Assembly: GCF_016908375.1 (NCBI RefSeq)
Contig: NZ_JAFBDS010000003.1
Location: forward strand, 1 to 64,000
Length of the DNA stretch: 64,000 bases
DNA from: Amphibacillus cookii
GTDB taxonomy: Bacteria > Bacillota > Bacilli > Bacillales > Amphibacillaceae
Direction of reading: 5' to 3'
The position numbers and the translations under genes are program-made. Within the stretch, counting starts at the first letter, position 1. Each line of letters begins with the position of its first letter. Below, in pieces: positions 37,791-46,540 of the stretch. The notes beneath the pieces are model-generated. The model had not been told where the DNA came from, made no database searches, and saw nothing but the letters and a program-made list of their open reading frames with translations.

Positions 37791-40700
37791 ATGAATCAAC
37801 AACGACCTTTATTAGTAGGCATCGATATTGGATCGACAACGATTAAAATCGTTGTTCTTGATCAAGACCAGCATTTACTGTATAAAACCTATCAGCGGCA
37901 CTATTCAGATATAAAATTAGCCGTCTATCGATTATTCCAAGAATTGATCGATACATTTGACGACAAGCCTATTAAGCTTAAAATAGCTGGTTCAGGTGGG
38001 ATTGGTTTAGCTGACACGCTACATATAACCTTTATTCAAGAAGTGATCGCTTGTTCTAAAGCCGTTGAGACACTTATACCTGAAACCGAGATTGCGATTG
38101 AATTAGGTGGAGAAGATGCAAAAATAACGTTTTTTGATTATAACCTAGATCAACGCATGAATGGGACATGTGCAGGTGGGACCGGTGCCTTTATCGATCA
38201 GATGGCAAGTCTATTAAACACCGATGTTAACGGTTTAAATGAACTTGCTAAAACACATAAAAAGATCTATCCAATCGCCTCACGTTGTGGTGTATTTGCT
38301 AAAACCGATATCCAACCGTTAATAAATGACGGGGTAGCAAAAGAGGATATTGCGGCATCAATCTTTCAAGCGGTTGTTAACCAAACCATTACCGGGCTTG
38401 CTGCTGGACGTAAACTTCAAGGGAAGATCGCTTTTTTAGGTGGTCCACTTTGTTTTATGAGTGAATTACGGCAACGCTTTATTGAAACACTTGAGCTCAA
38501 AAACGACGAGGTTATTTTTCCAAGCGATTCGCAATATTTTGTCGCCATTGGCGCAGCACTTGATGCAACGTCTTGTCAACCGACTGATTTTATTGCTTTA
38601 AAACAAGCGCTTGAGACGGAGCAAGCAAAACAGCTGGCCCCATTACAGACATTAGAACCTTTGTTTGAAAATGAAGAAGCTTTGCAACAATTTAGAGATC
38701 GCCACCAAAAAGCAACCGTCTCCGAAAGTGATTTGGATTGCTATCAAGGGGTTTGCTTTTTAGGAATCGATGCAGGGTCAACGACGACAAAGGTGATCCT
38801 TATCGATAAAGAAGGCGAGGTGTTATGGAAATTCTATGGTTCGAATGAAGGTGATCCGTTACAAAAAACAATGTCTATTTTAAAACAACTTTACCAAGCG
38901 ATGCCGGCAAACACCTATATTGGCCGTGCTGTCGTAACGGGTTATGGTGAAGCGTTAATCAAAAATGCCTTGCAAGTTGACCAAGGTGAGGTAGAAACGG
39001 TATGCCACTATAAAGCAGCCAATCGCTTTCAACCTGGAGTTGATTTCATTTTAGATATTGGTGGGCAAGATATGAAGGCGATGACGATAAAAAATGGAAC
39101 ATTGGCATCGATTCAATTAAATGAAGCTTGTTCTTCTGGTTGTGGATCCTTTATAGAAACCTTTGCACAAACGTTAAAGCATGATGTAAAAGAGTTTGCT
39201 CAGAAAGCCTTACTCGCTGATCATCCAGTTGACTTAGGGTCTCGCTGTACCGTATTTATGAATTCTAAAGTGAAACAAACCCAAAAAGAAGGAGCAAGTG
39301 TAGCGAATATCTCAGCAGGCCTTGCGATATCTGTCATTAAAAATGCCCTTCATAAAGTGATAAAAGTACGAAATCCTGAAGATTTAGGAGCGAAAATTGT
39401 CTGTCAAGGAGGAACGTTTAACAATGAGGCGGTGTTACGTGCTTTTGAGATCATGACCAAACGAGAAGTCATTCGCCCCAATCTTGCTGGATTAATGGGG
39501 GCATATGGCGCCGGATTGATCGCCAAGGAGAACTATAAAGACGGGCAAACATCCCAAGTGTTAACCAATGATGCGATTGAAGTATTTTCGACTAAAAAGA
39601 AATTCACACAATGTCGACTTTGCGAGAATAACTGTGCACTTACGATTATCTTTTTCCCTGACGGCAGGCGTTTCATTACTGGCAACCGTTGTGAAAAAGG
39701 GGCAAAAGCCCAATATAATCAAAAGCAAGAAACAGAAACACCTATTAATTTAATCGATTATAAACTGAAACGATTATTCGGCTATACACCGTTAGATAAA
39801 GCAAAGGCACCTAGAGGCACGATCGGGATTCCAAGGGTTTTAAACCTCTATGATCATTACCCACTATGGTTTACCTTTTTTACTAAGCTTGGTTTTCAGG
39901 TGCGCTTATCTCCACCATCAACGAAAAAAATCTATCAAAGCGGCATTGATACCATTCCAGATGATTCGGTCTGCTTTCCAGCAAAAATGGTACATGGTCA
40001 TATTCAGTATTTAATTGATAAAAAAGTCGATATGATTTTCTATCCTGCGATAAATTTAGAAATGCCGGAACAAGAAACTGCAGATAATTCTTATAATTGT
40101 CCAGTCGTTACCTCTTATCCAACAGTGATTAAAAACAATATCGATCCGATCATGGCTCATGACGTTGACTTTCGCGCCCCTCATTTAAACTTGAGCAAGC
40201 CAACGCATGTGATCGATACACTTTACTTATTACTTAAAGATAAAGGGGTGACAAAAAAAGAGGTTAAGTTGGCTTATCAAGCGGGGCAAGAGGAATTAAA
40301 TAAATATCGCCATGACTTACAAAAACAAGGTGAACAAGCCCTTGTCTCGGTTCAATCACGTCAAGAGCAAGCGATTGTGCTCGCTGGTCGTCCTTATCAT
40401 TCCGATCCTAAAATCAATCATAGTATCGCCAATATGATCACCCAAGAAGGCTTTCATGTCTTAACGGAAGATAGCATCTCCCACCTTGAAGAAGTTAAAG
40501 GATTGCGGGTCGTCAACCAATGGACCTATTATGCGCGTCTTTTTGCTGCGGCAAAGGTTGTCTGTAAATTCCCAACACTAGAAATGGTTCAATTAAATTC
40601 ATTTGGATGTGGGATTGATGCGATCACCACCGATCAAGTACAAGAAATTCTTGAGCAAGAGGGCAAGATTAACACCGTTTTGAAAATTGATGAAGGATCG

Positions 40701-42047
40701 AATTTAGGGGCGGCCCGAATTCGGATTCGCTCATTGAAAGCAGCAATGCATGAGCGACGTAATTCGACAGTTTCTATTGAAGAGGATCAAGCACTACCAA
40801 GCAAGGCTACGTTTACAAAAACCATGAAGAAAAATCATACACTATTACTGCCTTTATTAAGCCCGATTCATCAAGAAGGGCTATTTGATGAAGCATTACG
40901 GGCTTCAGGATATAATGTGGTTCAATTAACAGAAGATACGGGAAGAGCAGGTATTGAAGAAGGATTAAAATATGTTCATAATGATGCTTGTTATCCTGCA
41001 ATCCTTACGATCGGTCAATTAGTTAAAGCGTTAAAAAGCGGAGCATATGATGTTAATCATACCTCAGTGATGATGACACAATCTGGTGGCGGTTGCCGGG
41101 CAACAAACTATATCCCCCTATTAAGAAAAGCATTGGCCGATGCAGGGTTTCCACAAGTACCAGTCGTGTCCCTTTCATTCGGCAATAAAGGGACAGAGAA
41201 AAATCAAGGATTTAAGTTAACGTTACCGTTAATCAAACGTGTATTTTTAGCCGTGTTATATGGGGATTTACTACAAAAATTAGTGAATCGGACACGGCCA
41301 TACGAAATTGAACACGGCAGTGTCAATAGATTGTATGCTAAATGGTCAGCAAAAGCAAAGTTAACCGTTCAACGTGGACATTTGGCGAGTTTTACTAAAC
41401 AAGTCCAAGACATCATTACAGACTTCGATACCATTTCAACCTCAAATCAACGTAAGCCTATTGTCGGCCTTACTGGTGAAATATTAGTTAAGCATTCAAC
41501 CGTCGCCAATCACGATCTTATTTGCTCACTTGAAGCAGAAGGCGTTGAAGCTGTTCTTCCTGATTTGTTGGGATTTATGAACTATAACTTACTAACGATG
41601 AAATGGAAAGCTGAACATCTTGGCTTTAATGGTTCTAATAAATATACAGCTCGTTTTGCGCTCAAGCTCATCGAACGATTGACCAAGCCCATTAATCAAG
41701 CTTTAAAACAGTCCCAACGATTCACGCCATTTCATTCCATTGAAGAAATAGCTAGAGACGTTGAGGGGATTATCTCTTTGGGTAATCATACCGGCGAAGG
41801 GTGGTATATGACAGGTGAAATTGTTCAATTTCTCAAAGCTGGCATTAATAATGTTATCATCATGCAACCGTTTGGCTGTCTACCTAATCACATCGTCGGT
41901 CGTGGCATGATGAAGGCCATCCGATCACACTACCCAAAAGCAAACATGACAGCTATTGACTATGACCCTGGCATCTCGACCGTTAACCAGCTCAACCGGA
42001 TTCGTTTAATGCTGGCTTCTGCATTTAAAACCGATTTAGATAAATAA
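37791..42047 (+). CDS. Giant acyl-CoA dehydratase activase-type fusion protein
   Basis: A 1418-residue protein with two ASKHA-fold BcrAD/BadFG ATPase domains: GIDIGSTTIKIVVL (10-23) with GGTGAFIDQM, and GIDAGSTTTKVIL (about 326) with ILDIGGQDMK and CSSGCGSFIETF. A cysteine cluster CRLCENNCAL (about 605) is followed by a DUF2229-like domain (about 660-880) and a HgdB-like C-terminal region with SGGGCRATNYI. Activases of this class pass ATP-driven electrons from a 4Fe-4S cluster to 2-hydroxyacyl-CoA dehydratases. No separate dehydratase is present in the window; the fusion family is common in anaerobic Firmicutes and its substrate is unknown. Confidence 0.88.
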   Translation: MNQQRPLLVGIDIGSTTIKIVVLDQDQHLLYKTYQRHYSDIKLAVYRLFQELIDTFDDKPIKLKIAGSGGIGLADTLHITFIQEVIACSKAVETLIPETEIAIELGGEDAKITFFDYNLDQRMNGTCAGGTGAFIDQMASLLNTDVNGLNELAKTHKKIYPIASRCGVFAKTDIQPLINDGVAKEDIAASIFQAVVNQTITGLAAGRKLQGKIAFLGGPLCFMSELRQRFIETLELKNDEVIFPSDSQYFVAIGAALDATSCQPTDFIALKQALETEQAKQLAPLQTLEPLFENEEALQQFRDRHQKATVSESDLDCYQGVCFLGIDAGSTTTKVILIDKEGEVLWKFYGSNEGDPLQKTMSILKQLYQAMPANTYIGRAVVTGYGEALIKNALQVDQGEVETVCHYKAANRFQPGVDFILDIGGQDMKAMTIKNGTLASIQLNEACSSGCGSFIETFAQTLKHDVKEFAQKALLADHPVDLGSRCTVFMNSKVKQTQKEGASVANISAGLAISVIKNALHKVIKVRNPEDLGAKIVCQGGTFNNEAVLRAFEIMTKREVIRPNLAGLMGAYGAGLIAKENYKDGQTSQVLTNDAIEVFSTKKKFTQCRLCENNCALTIIFFPDGRRFITGNRCEKGAKAQYNQKQETETPINLIDYKLKRLFGYTPLDKAKAPRGTIGIPRVLNLYDHYPLWFTFFTKLGFQVRLSPPSTKKIYQSGIDTIPDDSVCFPAKMVHGHIQYLIDKKVDMIFYPAINLEMPEQETADNSYNCPVVTSYPTVIKNNIDPIMAHDVDFRAPHLNLSKPTHVIDTLYLLLKDKGVTKKEVKLAYQAGQEELNKYRHDLQKQGEQALVSVQSRQEQAIVLAGRPYHSDPKINHSIANMITQEGFHVLTEDSISHLEEVKGLRVVNQWTYYARLFAAAKVVCKFPTLEMVQLNSFGCGIDAITTDQVQEILEQEGKINTVLKIDEGSNLGAARIRIRSLKAAMHERRNSTVSIEEDQALPSKATFTKTMKKNHTLLLPLLSPIHQEGLFDEALRASGYNVVQLTEDTGRAGIEEGLKYVHNDACYPAILTIGQLVKALKSGAYDVNHTSVMMTQSGGGCRATNYIPLLRKALADAGFPQVPVVSLSFGNKGTEKNQGFKLTLPLIKRVFLAVLYGDLLQKLVNRTRPYEIEHGSVNRLYAKWSAKAKLTVQRGHLASFTKQVQDIITDFDTISTSNQRKPIVGLTGEILVKHSTVANHDLICSLEAEGVEAVLPDLLGFMNYNLLTMKWKAEHLGFNGSNKYTARFALKLIERLTKPINQALKQSQRFTPFHSIEEIARDVEGIISLGNHTGEGWYMTGEIVQFLKAGINNVIIMQPFGCLPNHIVGRGMMKAIRSHYPKANMTAIDYDPGISTVNQLNRIRLMLASAFKTDLDK

Positions 42048-42099
42048 CGGGGGCACAATATACTCGAAATAAGATTGATACCATTTTAGGGGTTGTCTC

Positions 42100-42132
42100 A
42101 AGCTTGCAAAAAAAATCTACTTTTGTAAGCTT
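42100..42132 (+). terminator. Weak terminator-like hairpin after the activase-like gene
   Basis: AAGCTTGCAAAA pairs with TTTTGTAAGCTT, one mismatch, around AAAATCTAC. The following ATTTGGT is a poor U-tract. Confidence 0.45.
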
Positions 42133-42244
42133 ATTTGGTACTCCTAAAACAAGAACTTAATGAGAACAGTGTTGATATGACAGGAACCAGTGAGACTCCT
42201 ACGGGAAAAGCAAGAAAGATTATGTTCAAGTGCTATTTCAACTG

Positions 42245-42515
42245 TTTTTTGAACTAACTCAACTTTCGCACACTGAAAATAGTCATTCAACCTTGATCGT
42301 GTTCAATAGACGCGGTATTCAATAGGCTTGGATTTAGCACGTTATGTCGTTCCGAAAAGCAAGGGGTTCGCTTTTCGCGGGGCTGGCTTCAGCTAACTTT
42401 AGAAGCGCTCTTAGCTTCACACAGTGGAATATTAGACTAAATCCGTCACTTCGTTTGACAACGTCTAATTAACCTACATCCTGTAGGCCCGAGGCCATGC
42501 CCCATAGCCGTCATC
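42245..42515. repeat. Composite B repeat, copy B3, with inverted internal module
   Basis: The left part (42250-42395) matches the B1 and B2 left flank and arm, including AAGCAAGGGGTTCGC. The internal part (42390-42500) matches the B1 CAGGATG module in reverse orientation: the hairpin at 42475-42489 reads CCTACAGGATGTAGG on the minus strand. The right end GCCCCATAGCCGTCA recurs inverted at 42861-42874. Confidence 0.8.
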
Positions 42516-42590
42516 TTACTTATGAACGAACGTTCAAAGCAGTATAGATGAATATTTGGGTTTTGCCAAAGCTTATTGTTTTTTAACTTT

Positions 42591-42724
42591 GTTGATTGGA
42601 GAGGAAGGCATTCGACTCCTGCGGGAAAAGCGAAGACGATGAGACCCCACAGTGAGCGTTCTGTGCGAACGAGGAGGCTCAGCGCGAGCCCGCGGAAAGC
42701 GAATGCCTGGATCGCAAATCAACA
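42591..42724. repeat. D element: Bacillaceae-type GCGGGAAAAGCG repeat
   Basis: The ends GTTGATT and AATCAAC pair, then GGCATTCG and CGAATGCC. Inside are ACTCCTGCGGGAAAAGCG and GCCCGCGGAAAGCG, with GAGGAGGCTCAGCGCGAGCC at the centre. Very similar sequences occur between genes in many Bacillaceae, from memory. A decayed relative lies at 42176-42235. Confidence 0.8.
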
Positions 42725-42860
42725 GCCACTTTTAACAGCGTAATATTTTTAAAAAAGCAATAAAGTGGTTTTTACTAATCATGCACCGAATTGGAAAATA
42801 ATATAATTTCGTGTAAAAATTACGCTCTAGACTTGCTTTTTCTGTAATTGATCCTTAGCT

Positions 42861-43020
42861 TGACGGCTATGGGCCGTGCCTGTGGAAAGCGAATCACTGG
42901 ATGACCGAACCCATTGCTATTTTTAGAGAAATAGAAATGACATTAGCAAAAGTCTACCCCCATTTCACAAACGCATGAAATGGAGAATTCCCTTCACCAA
43001 CGTCAAATAGTATACAACCT
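42861..43020 (+). repeat. Family C repeat, copy C3
   Basis: From 42885 to 43020 it is nearly identical to C1. Its left end TGACGGCTATGGGC is an inverted copy of the B3 right end. Together with B3 and D it fills about 1 kb of noncoding DNA between the activase-like gene and the aminopeptidase gene. Confidence 0.8.
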
Positions 43021-43065
43021 GCAATCCGCGAGTCAAAGAACGAAAACACCCATGGATTGCAGGTT
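43016..43065 (-). terminator. Hairpin after the aminopeptidase gene
   Basis: AACCTGCAATCC and GGATTGCAGGTT form a perfect 12-bp stem with a 26-base loop. No U-tract follows on the minus strand; instead the stem merges with the end of C3. Confidence 0.5.
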
Positions 43066-43078
43066 CGGTTTATTCGAT

Positions 43079-44317
43079 TTACATATCTATTGCCCAAGCG
43101 CCCTTACGAAACACAGGTTCAATTGTTCCATCCTCTGTTACACCATCGATATCAAGTTCACTAGAACCAATCATAAAATCAACATGTGTTAAGCTGTCGT
43201 TCACACCATGCTGGTCCAGTTCTTGATCTGACATTTCAGAACCACCTTCAAGATTGTTTGGATATGCTTTACCTAATGCAATGTGACAAGATGCATTTTC
43301 ATCATATAGTGTATTATAAAAAATTAATCCAGATTGTGAAATTGGAGATGCATCTGGAACAAGTGCCAATTCTCCTAAACGGGTAGCACCATCATCTGTA
43401 TCAAGCAAATGTTTCAACGTTTGATAACCCGTTTCTGCTTCAAAATCAACGACTTTACCATCTTTAAAGGTTAATTTAAAGTTATCAATCGTGTTTCCTC
43501 CATAAATTAACGGTTTTGTATTTGAAACGGTTCCGTTGACGTGATACTTATGTGGTAAAGTAAACACCTCTTCTGTTGGCATATTCGGATTAAAGTGACG
43601 TCCATCAGCTGTTTTTGCTCCGCCACCTTTCCAAATATGGCCCTTAGGTAAATCAAAAGTAATTTCTGTACCTGGTGCCTTAAAAATTAATTGCTTATAT
43701 TGTTTGTTGTTTAATACTTCTCGCGCATCTTTCAATGCTTGATTGTGTTGATCCCAAGCAGCAATTGGATCATCTTGATCAACACGAACAATTTTAAAGA
43801 TTTGTTGCCACAGCTGTTCTTTCGCTTCTTCTTGGTCCACCGCATCCGGAAAAATCTTTTGTGCCCAATCTCCTGTTGGAATTGAAATAATTGACCATGC
43901 AATCCGATCATTCATCGTATATTGTCGAAATTCTTTCATCGCTTGAGCTGAGGCTTTTGTTGCTTTAGCTACTTTTTCAGGGTCAACATCTTTTAATAAG
44001 TCGGGGTTGGTTGAACGGATTTGTAGTAAAGCTGCACCATCTTTCGCATAACTCAAGAACTTATCGACTTGCCATTGTGGAATCGTCGTCAATACCTGTT
44101 CGGATTCATGTTGATATTTCAGCAAAGTGATTGTATCGTCTTGCCAGTTAATCATTACTTCCTTTGCCCCTAATTCATAGGCTTTGCGCACGACAATACG
44201 GGTAAAATCTACACCTTCTATTGATGAGTTAATCATTAAAGCTTGCCCTTCTTGTAAGTTAACGCCTGTTCTTAATGCTAATTCCGCATATTTTTCTTGT
44301 AACTCCAAATCTGCCAT
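43079..44317 (-). CDS. M29 family aminopeptidase
   Basis: A thermophilic-type (AmpS/PepS/AmpT) metallo-aminopeptidase of 412 residues. Metal and catalytic residues lie in the C-terminal half: EVFTLPHKYHVNG, GGNTIDNF, ELALVPDASPIS, NEN-type HIALGKAYP and the terminal THVDFMIGSSELDIDG. It trims N-terminal residues from peptides in the cytoplasm. AAGGGAG-type site upstream of ATG. Confidence 0.92.
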   Translation of the reverse strand: MADLELQEKYAELALRTGVNLQEGQALMINSSIEGVDFTRIVVRKAYELGAKEVMINWQDDTITLLKYQHESEQVLTTIPQWQVDKFLSYAKDGAALLQIRSTNPDLLKDVDPEKVAKATKASAQAMKEFRQYTMNDRIAWSIISIPTGDWAQKIFPDAVDQEEAKEQLWQQIFKIVRVDQDDPIAAWDQHNQALKDAREVLNNKQYKQLIFKAPGTEITFDLPKGHIWKGGGAKTADGRHFNPNMPTEEVFTLPHKYHVNGTVSNTKPLIYGGNTIDNFKLTFKDGKVVDFEAETGYQTLKHLLDTDDGATRLGELALVPDASPISQSGLIFYNTLYDENASCHIALGKAYPNNLEGGSEMSDQELDQHGVNDSLTHVDFMIGSSELDIDGVTEDGTIEPVFRKGAWAIDM

Positions 44318-44388
44318 TAATATCCCTCCAATATTTTCTATCCTTACTATTATACATAACCGCTATTAATTTAGAAATGCGTTTGCCA

Positions 44389-46266
44389 CTATGTTAAGTC
44401 TTCTAAACGGAGCGAGAGAGCTTCCCAACGCTCGATTTTCGCCTCAAGCATTTGTTCAAGCTCTGTTTGTTTCTGATAATGCGTTTGCACTTGCTCAATA
44501 TCTGATCCAGCTGCTATAACAGCCGCTTTCTCCTGTTCAATCGCTTGTTCTAAATCAGCAATCTCATCTTCAATCGTTTCCCATTCTTTTTGTTCATGAT
44601 AGGATAATTTTTTTCGTTTTGTTCGTTCTACCGCTTTTTGTTTCGGTGGCTTAGTTGCTTGTTGAGTACTTGCTTTGTCCGTTTCTAACCAGTCACTGTA
44701 ATTGCCATAAAAGCGTGTGATCACACCTTGTGATTTAAAAATCAGCAATTGCTCAGTTAGTTTATCTAGAAAATAACGGTCATGCGAAACCGTAATCACA
44801 ACGCCTGAAAACTGGATTAAGTAATCTTCTAATATAGCTAACGTCTCTGTATCAAGGTCATTTGTTGGCTCATCCAATAATAATACATTGGGTTCTTCCA
44901 TTAACACCTTCAGCAAATATAACCGGCGTTTTTCTCCTCCTGAAAGCCGGTGAATATATGTCCATTGCTGGGCACGAGTAAATAAAAAACGTTCGAGCAT
45001 TTGCTCTGCACTAACTGTCTCACCATTTTCAGTATGAATCACATCAGCTGTTTCCCTAATATACTCTATTATACGCAATTCTTGATCCATATCTTGATGA
45101 TCTTGTTGATAATAACCGATCTTTACAGTTGAGCCTACTTCAACATCCCCTTGATCTGGTATAATTTGTTGAGCGATTATTTTTAATAACGTCGTTTTTC
45201 CACTACCATTGGCACCTACAATACCAATTCGATCGCCAGGTTTAATTAGAAAACTGAATGGTTTAATCATTTGTTGGTGATGATAGCTTTTTTCAATATT
45301 TTTTAATTCAATAACCTTATTACCTAATCGTGTCATGCCTACACCTAAATCAAGTTGTTCCTGATTGGTATTGAATGTCTCTTTTTTCATCGTTTCTACC
45401 CGATCAATTCTTGCTTTTTGTTTTGTTGATCTTGCCTTAGCTCCTCGTTTCAGCCAAGCGATTTCTCGCTTCAAAATATTGGCATGTTTCTGCTCATTCT
45501 GTGTTTCTAACCTTAATCGCTCCGTCTTTTGCTCTAAATACGTTTGGTAATTTCCGCTGTAACGATAAAGTTGACCTTGATCAAGCTCATAAATACGATT
45601 GGTGACACGGTTAAGAAAATAACGATCATGCGTCACAAGCATAACCGCCCCCTGATAGTTCGGAAGATGTTGTTCTAACCATTCAATCGATTGATGGTCA
45701 AGATGGTTGGTTGGTTCATCTAAAATGAGTAAATCCGCAGGCTGAACTAGTGCCTTCGCAAGTGCGACACGTTTTTTTTGCCCACCAGACAGTCGTTCAA
45801 TCTTTTGATTAAAATGCTCAATGCCGAGCTTTGTTAAAATCGTTTTTGCCGTTGTGTTTGCATCCCATGCATTCAATTCATCGATCTTAGCTTGGGTGCG
45901 ACTAAATTGCTTTTGTGCCTCGACATCATCAGGCTGTTCTGCTAAGGCGAGTAACGCTGTTTCATAATGGCGCATCGCCACCATAATGTCAGCTTCACCG
46001 GCGAACACCTCATCTAATATCGTTCGGTTAGCGACTAGATCCGGTTCTTGAGCCAAATAACCAATCGAGAACGCTTTAGCATGGTTTATTTCACCACTAT
46101 CCTGCTCTTCTTTGCCGGCAATGACTTTGAGGAAAGTAGATTTACCTGTACCATTAACACCAACCAATCCAATCCGATCTTTTTTTTCAATCGAAAAAGA
46201 TATTTGATCAAATAACACTTTATCACCAAAGGCCTTTGTTAATCTTTCAACTGATAATATTTCCAT
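44389..46266 (-). CDS. ABC-F type ATPase
   Basis: Two ABC ATPase domains in one 625-residue chain without membrane segments. Walker A loops are GVNGTGKS (near residue 36) and GANGSGKT (near 349); signatures are RLSGGQKKR and RLSGGEKRR; Walker B segments end LLILDEPTNHLD and LLLDEPTNDLD. The interdomain linker (about 240-310) is the ribosome P-site-interacting segment. The C-terminal coiled coil (about 535-625) places it in the Uup/YfmR-like group, linked to ribosome rescue, rather than clearly to drug resistance. Confidence 0.92.
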   Translation of the reverse strand: MEILSVERLTKAFGDKVLFDQISFSIEKKDRIGLVGVNGTGKSTFLKVIAGKEEQDSGEINHAKAFSIGYLAQEPDLVANRTILDEVFAGEADIMVAMRHYETALLALAEQPDDVEAQKQFSRTQAKIDELNAWDANTTAKTILTKLGIEHFNQKIERLSGGQKKRVALAKALVQPADLLILDEPTNHLDHQSIEWLEQHLPNYQGAVMLVTHDRYFLNRVTNRIYELDQGQLYRYSGNYQTYLEQKTERLRLETQNEQKHANILKREIAWLKRGAKARSTKQKARIDRVETMKKETFNTNQEQLDLGVGMTRLGNKVIELKNIEKSYHHQQMIKPFSFLIKPGDRIGIVGANGSGKTTLLKIIAQQIIPDQGDVEVGSTVKIGYYQQDHQDMDQELRIIEYIRETADVIHTENGETVSAEQMLERFLFTRAQQWTYIHRLSGGEKRRLYLLKVLMEEPNVLLLDEPTNDLDTETLAILEDYLIQFSGVVITVSHDRYFLDKLTEQLLIFKSQGVITRFYGNYSDWLETDKASTQQATKPPKQKAVERTKRKKLSYHEQKEWETIEDEIADLEQAIEQEKAAVIAAGSDIEQVQTHYQKQTELEQMLEAKIERWEALSLRLEDLT

Positions 46267-46390
46267 TTTATTAACCCTCTATTCCTTACTTGTCTCTCTA
46301 TTGTTTCATGACCATAACAATTGTCAAGCCATTAGGCTATTAACGCTTACCAAACAAACCAAACTTGACAGTTATCCGCCAAGCTTAATC

Positions 46391-46540
46391 TTTATCACCG
46401 ATAAACGCCCGCCTCAAAACAGAGAACCGGGATCATCTATATAGGTGGGCGATAACGGACGCTAATGTTCGGATTCACTCAGCTATCCATCAGTGGGGCA
46501 AAGTACAAGAGCACTCACTGATTGGAGGATGAATTTATTA
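46391..46540 (-). repeat. Family A repeat, copy A10
   Basis: Read on the minus strand: TATAATAATAAATTCATCCTCCAATCAGTG at the left, hairpin 1 CAATCAGTG/CACTGATGG, linker AGCTGAGTGAATCCG, hairpin 2 (CGCCCACCT with GAGGCGGGCG) and a shortened right end TTTATCGGTGATAAAG. Its left end coincides with the cls stop codon. Confidence 0.82.

Noticed and set aside
44389-46266. ABC-F protein as an antibiotic-resistance determinant
   Set aside because: The sequence with a C-terminal coiled coil fits housekeeping Uup/YfmR-like proteins; no leader-peptide attenuator was seen upstream.
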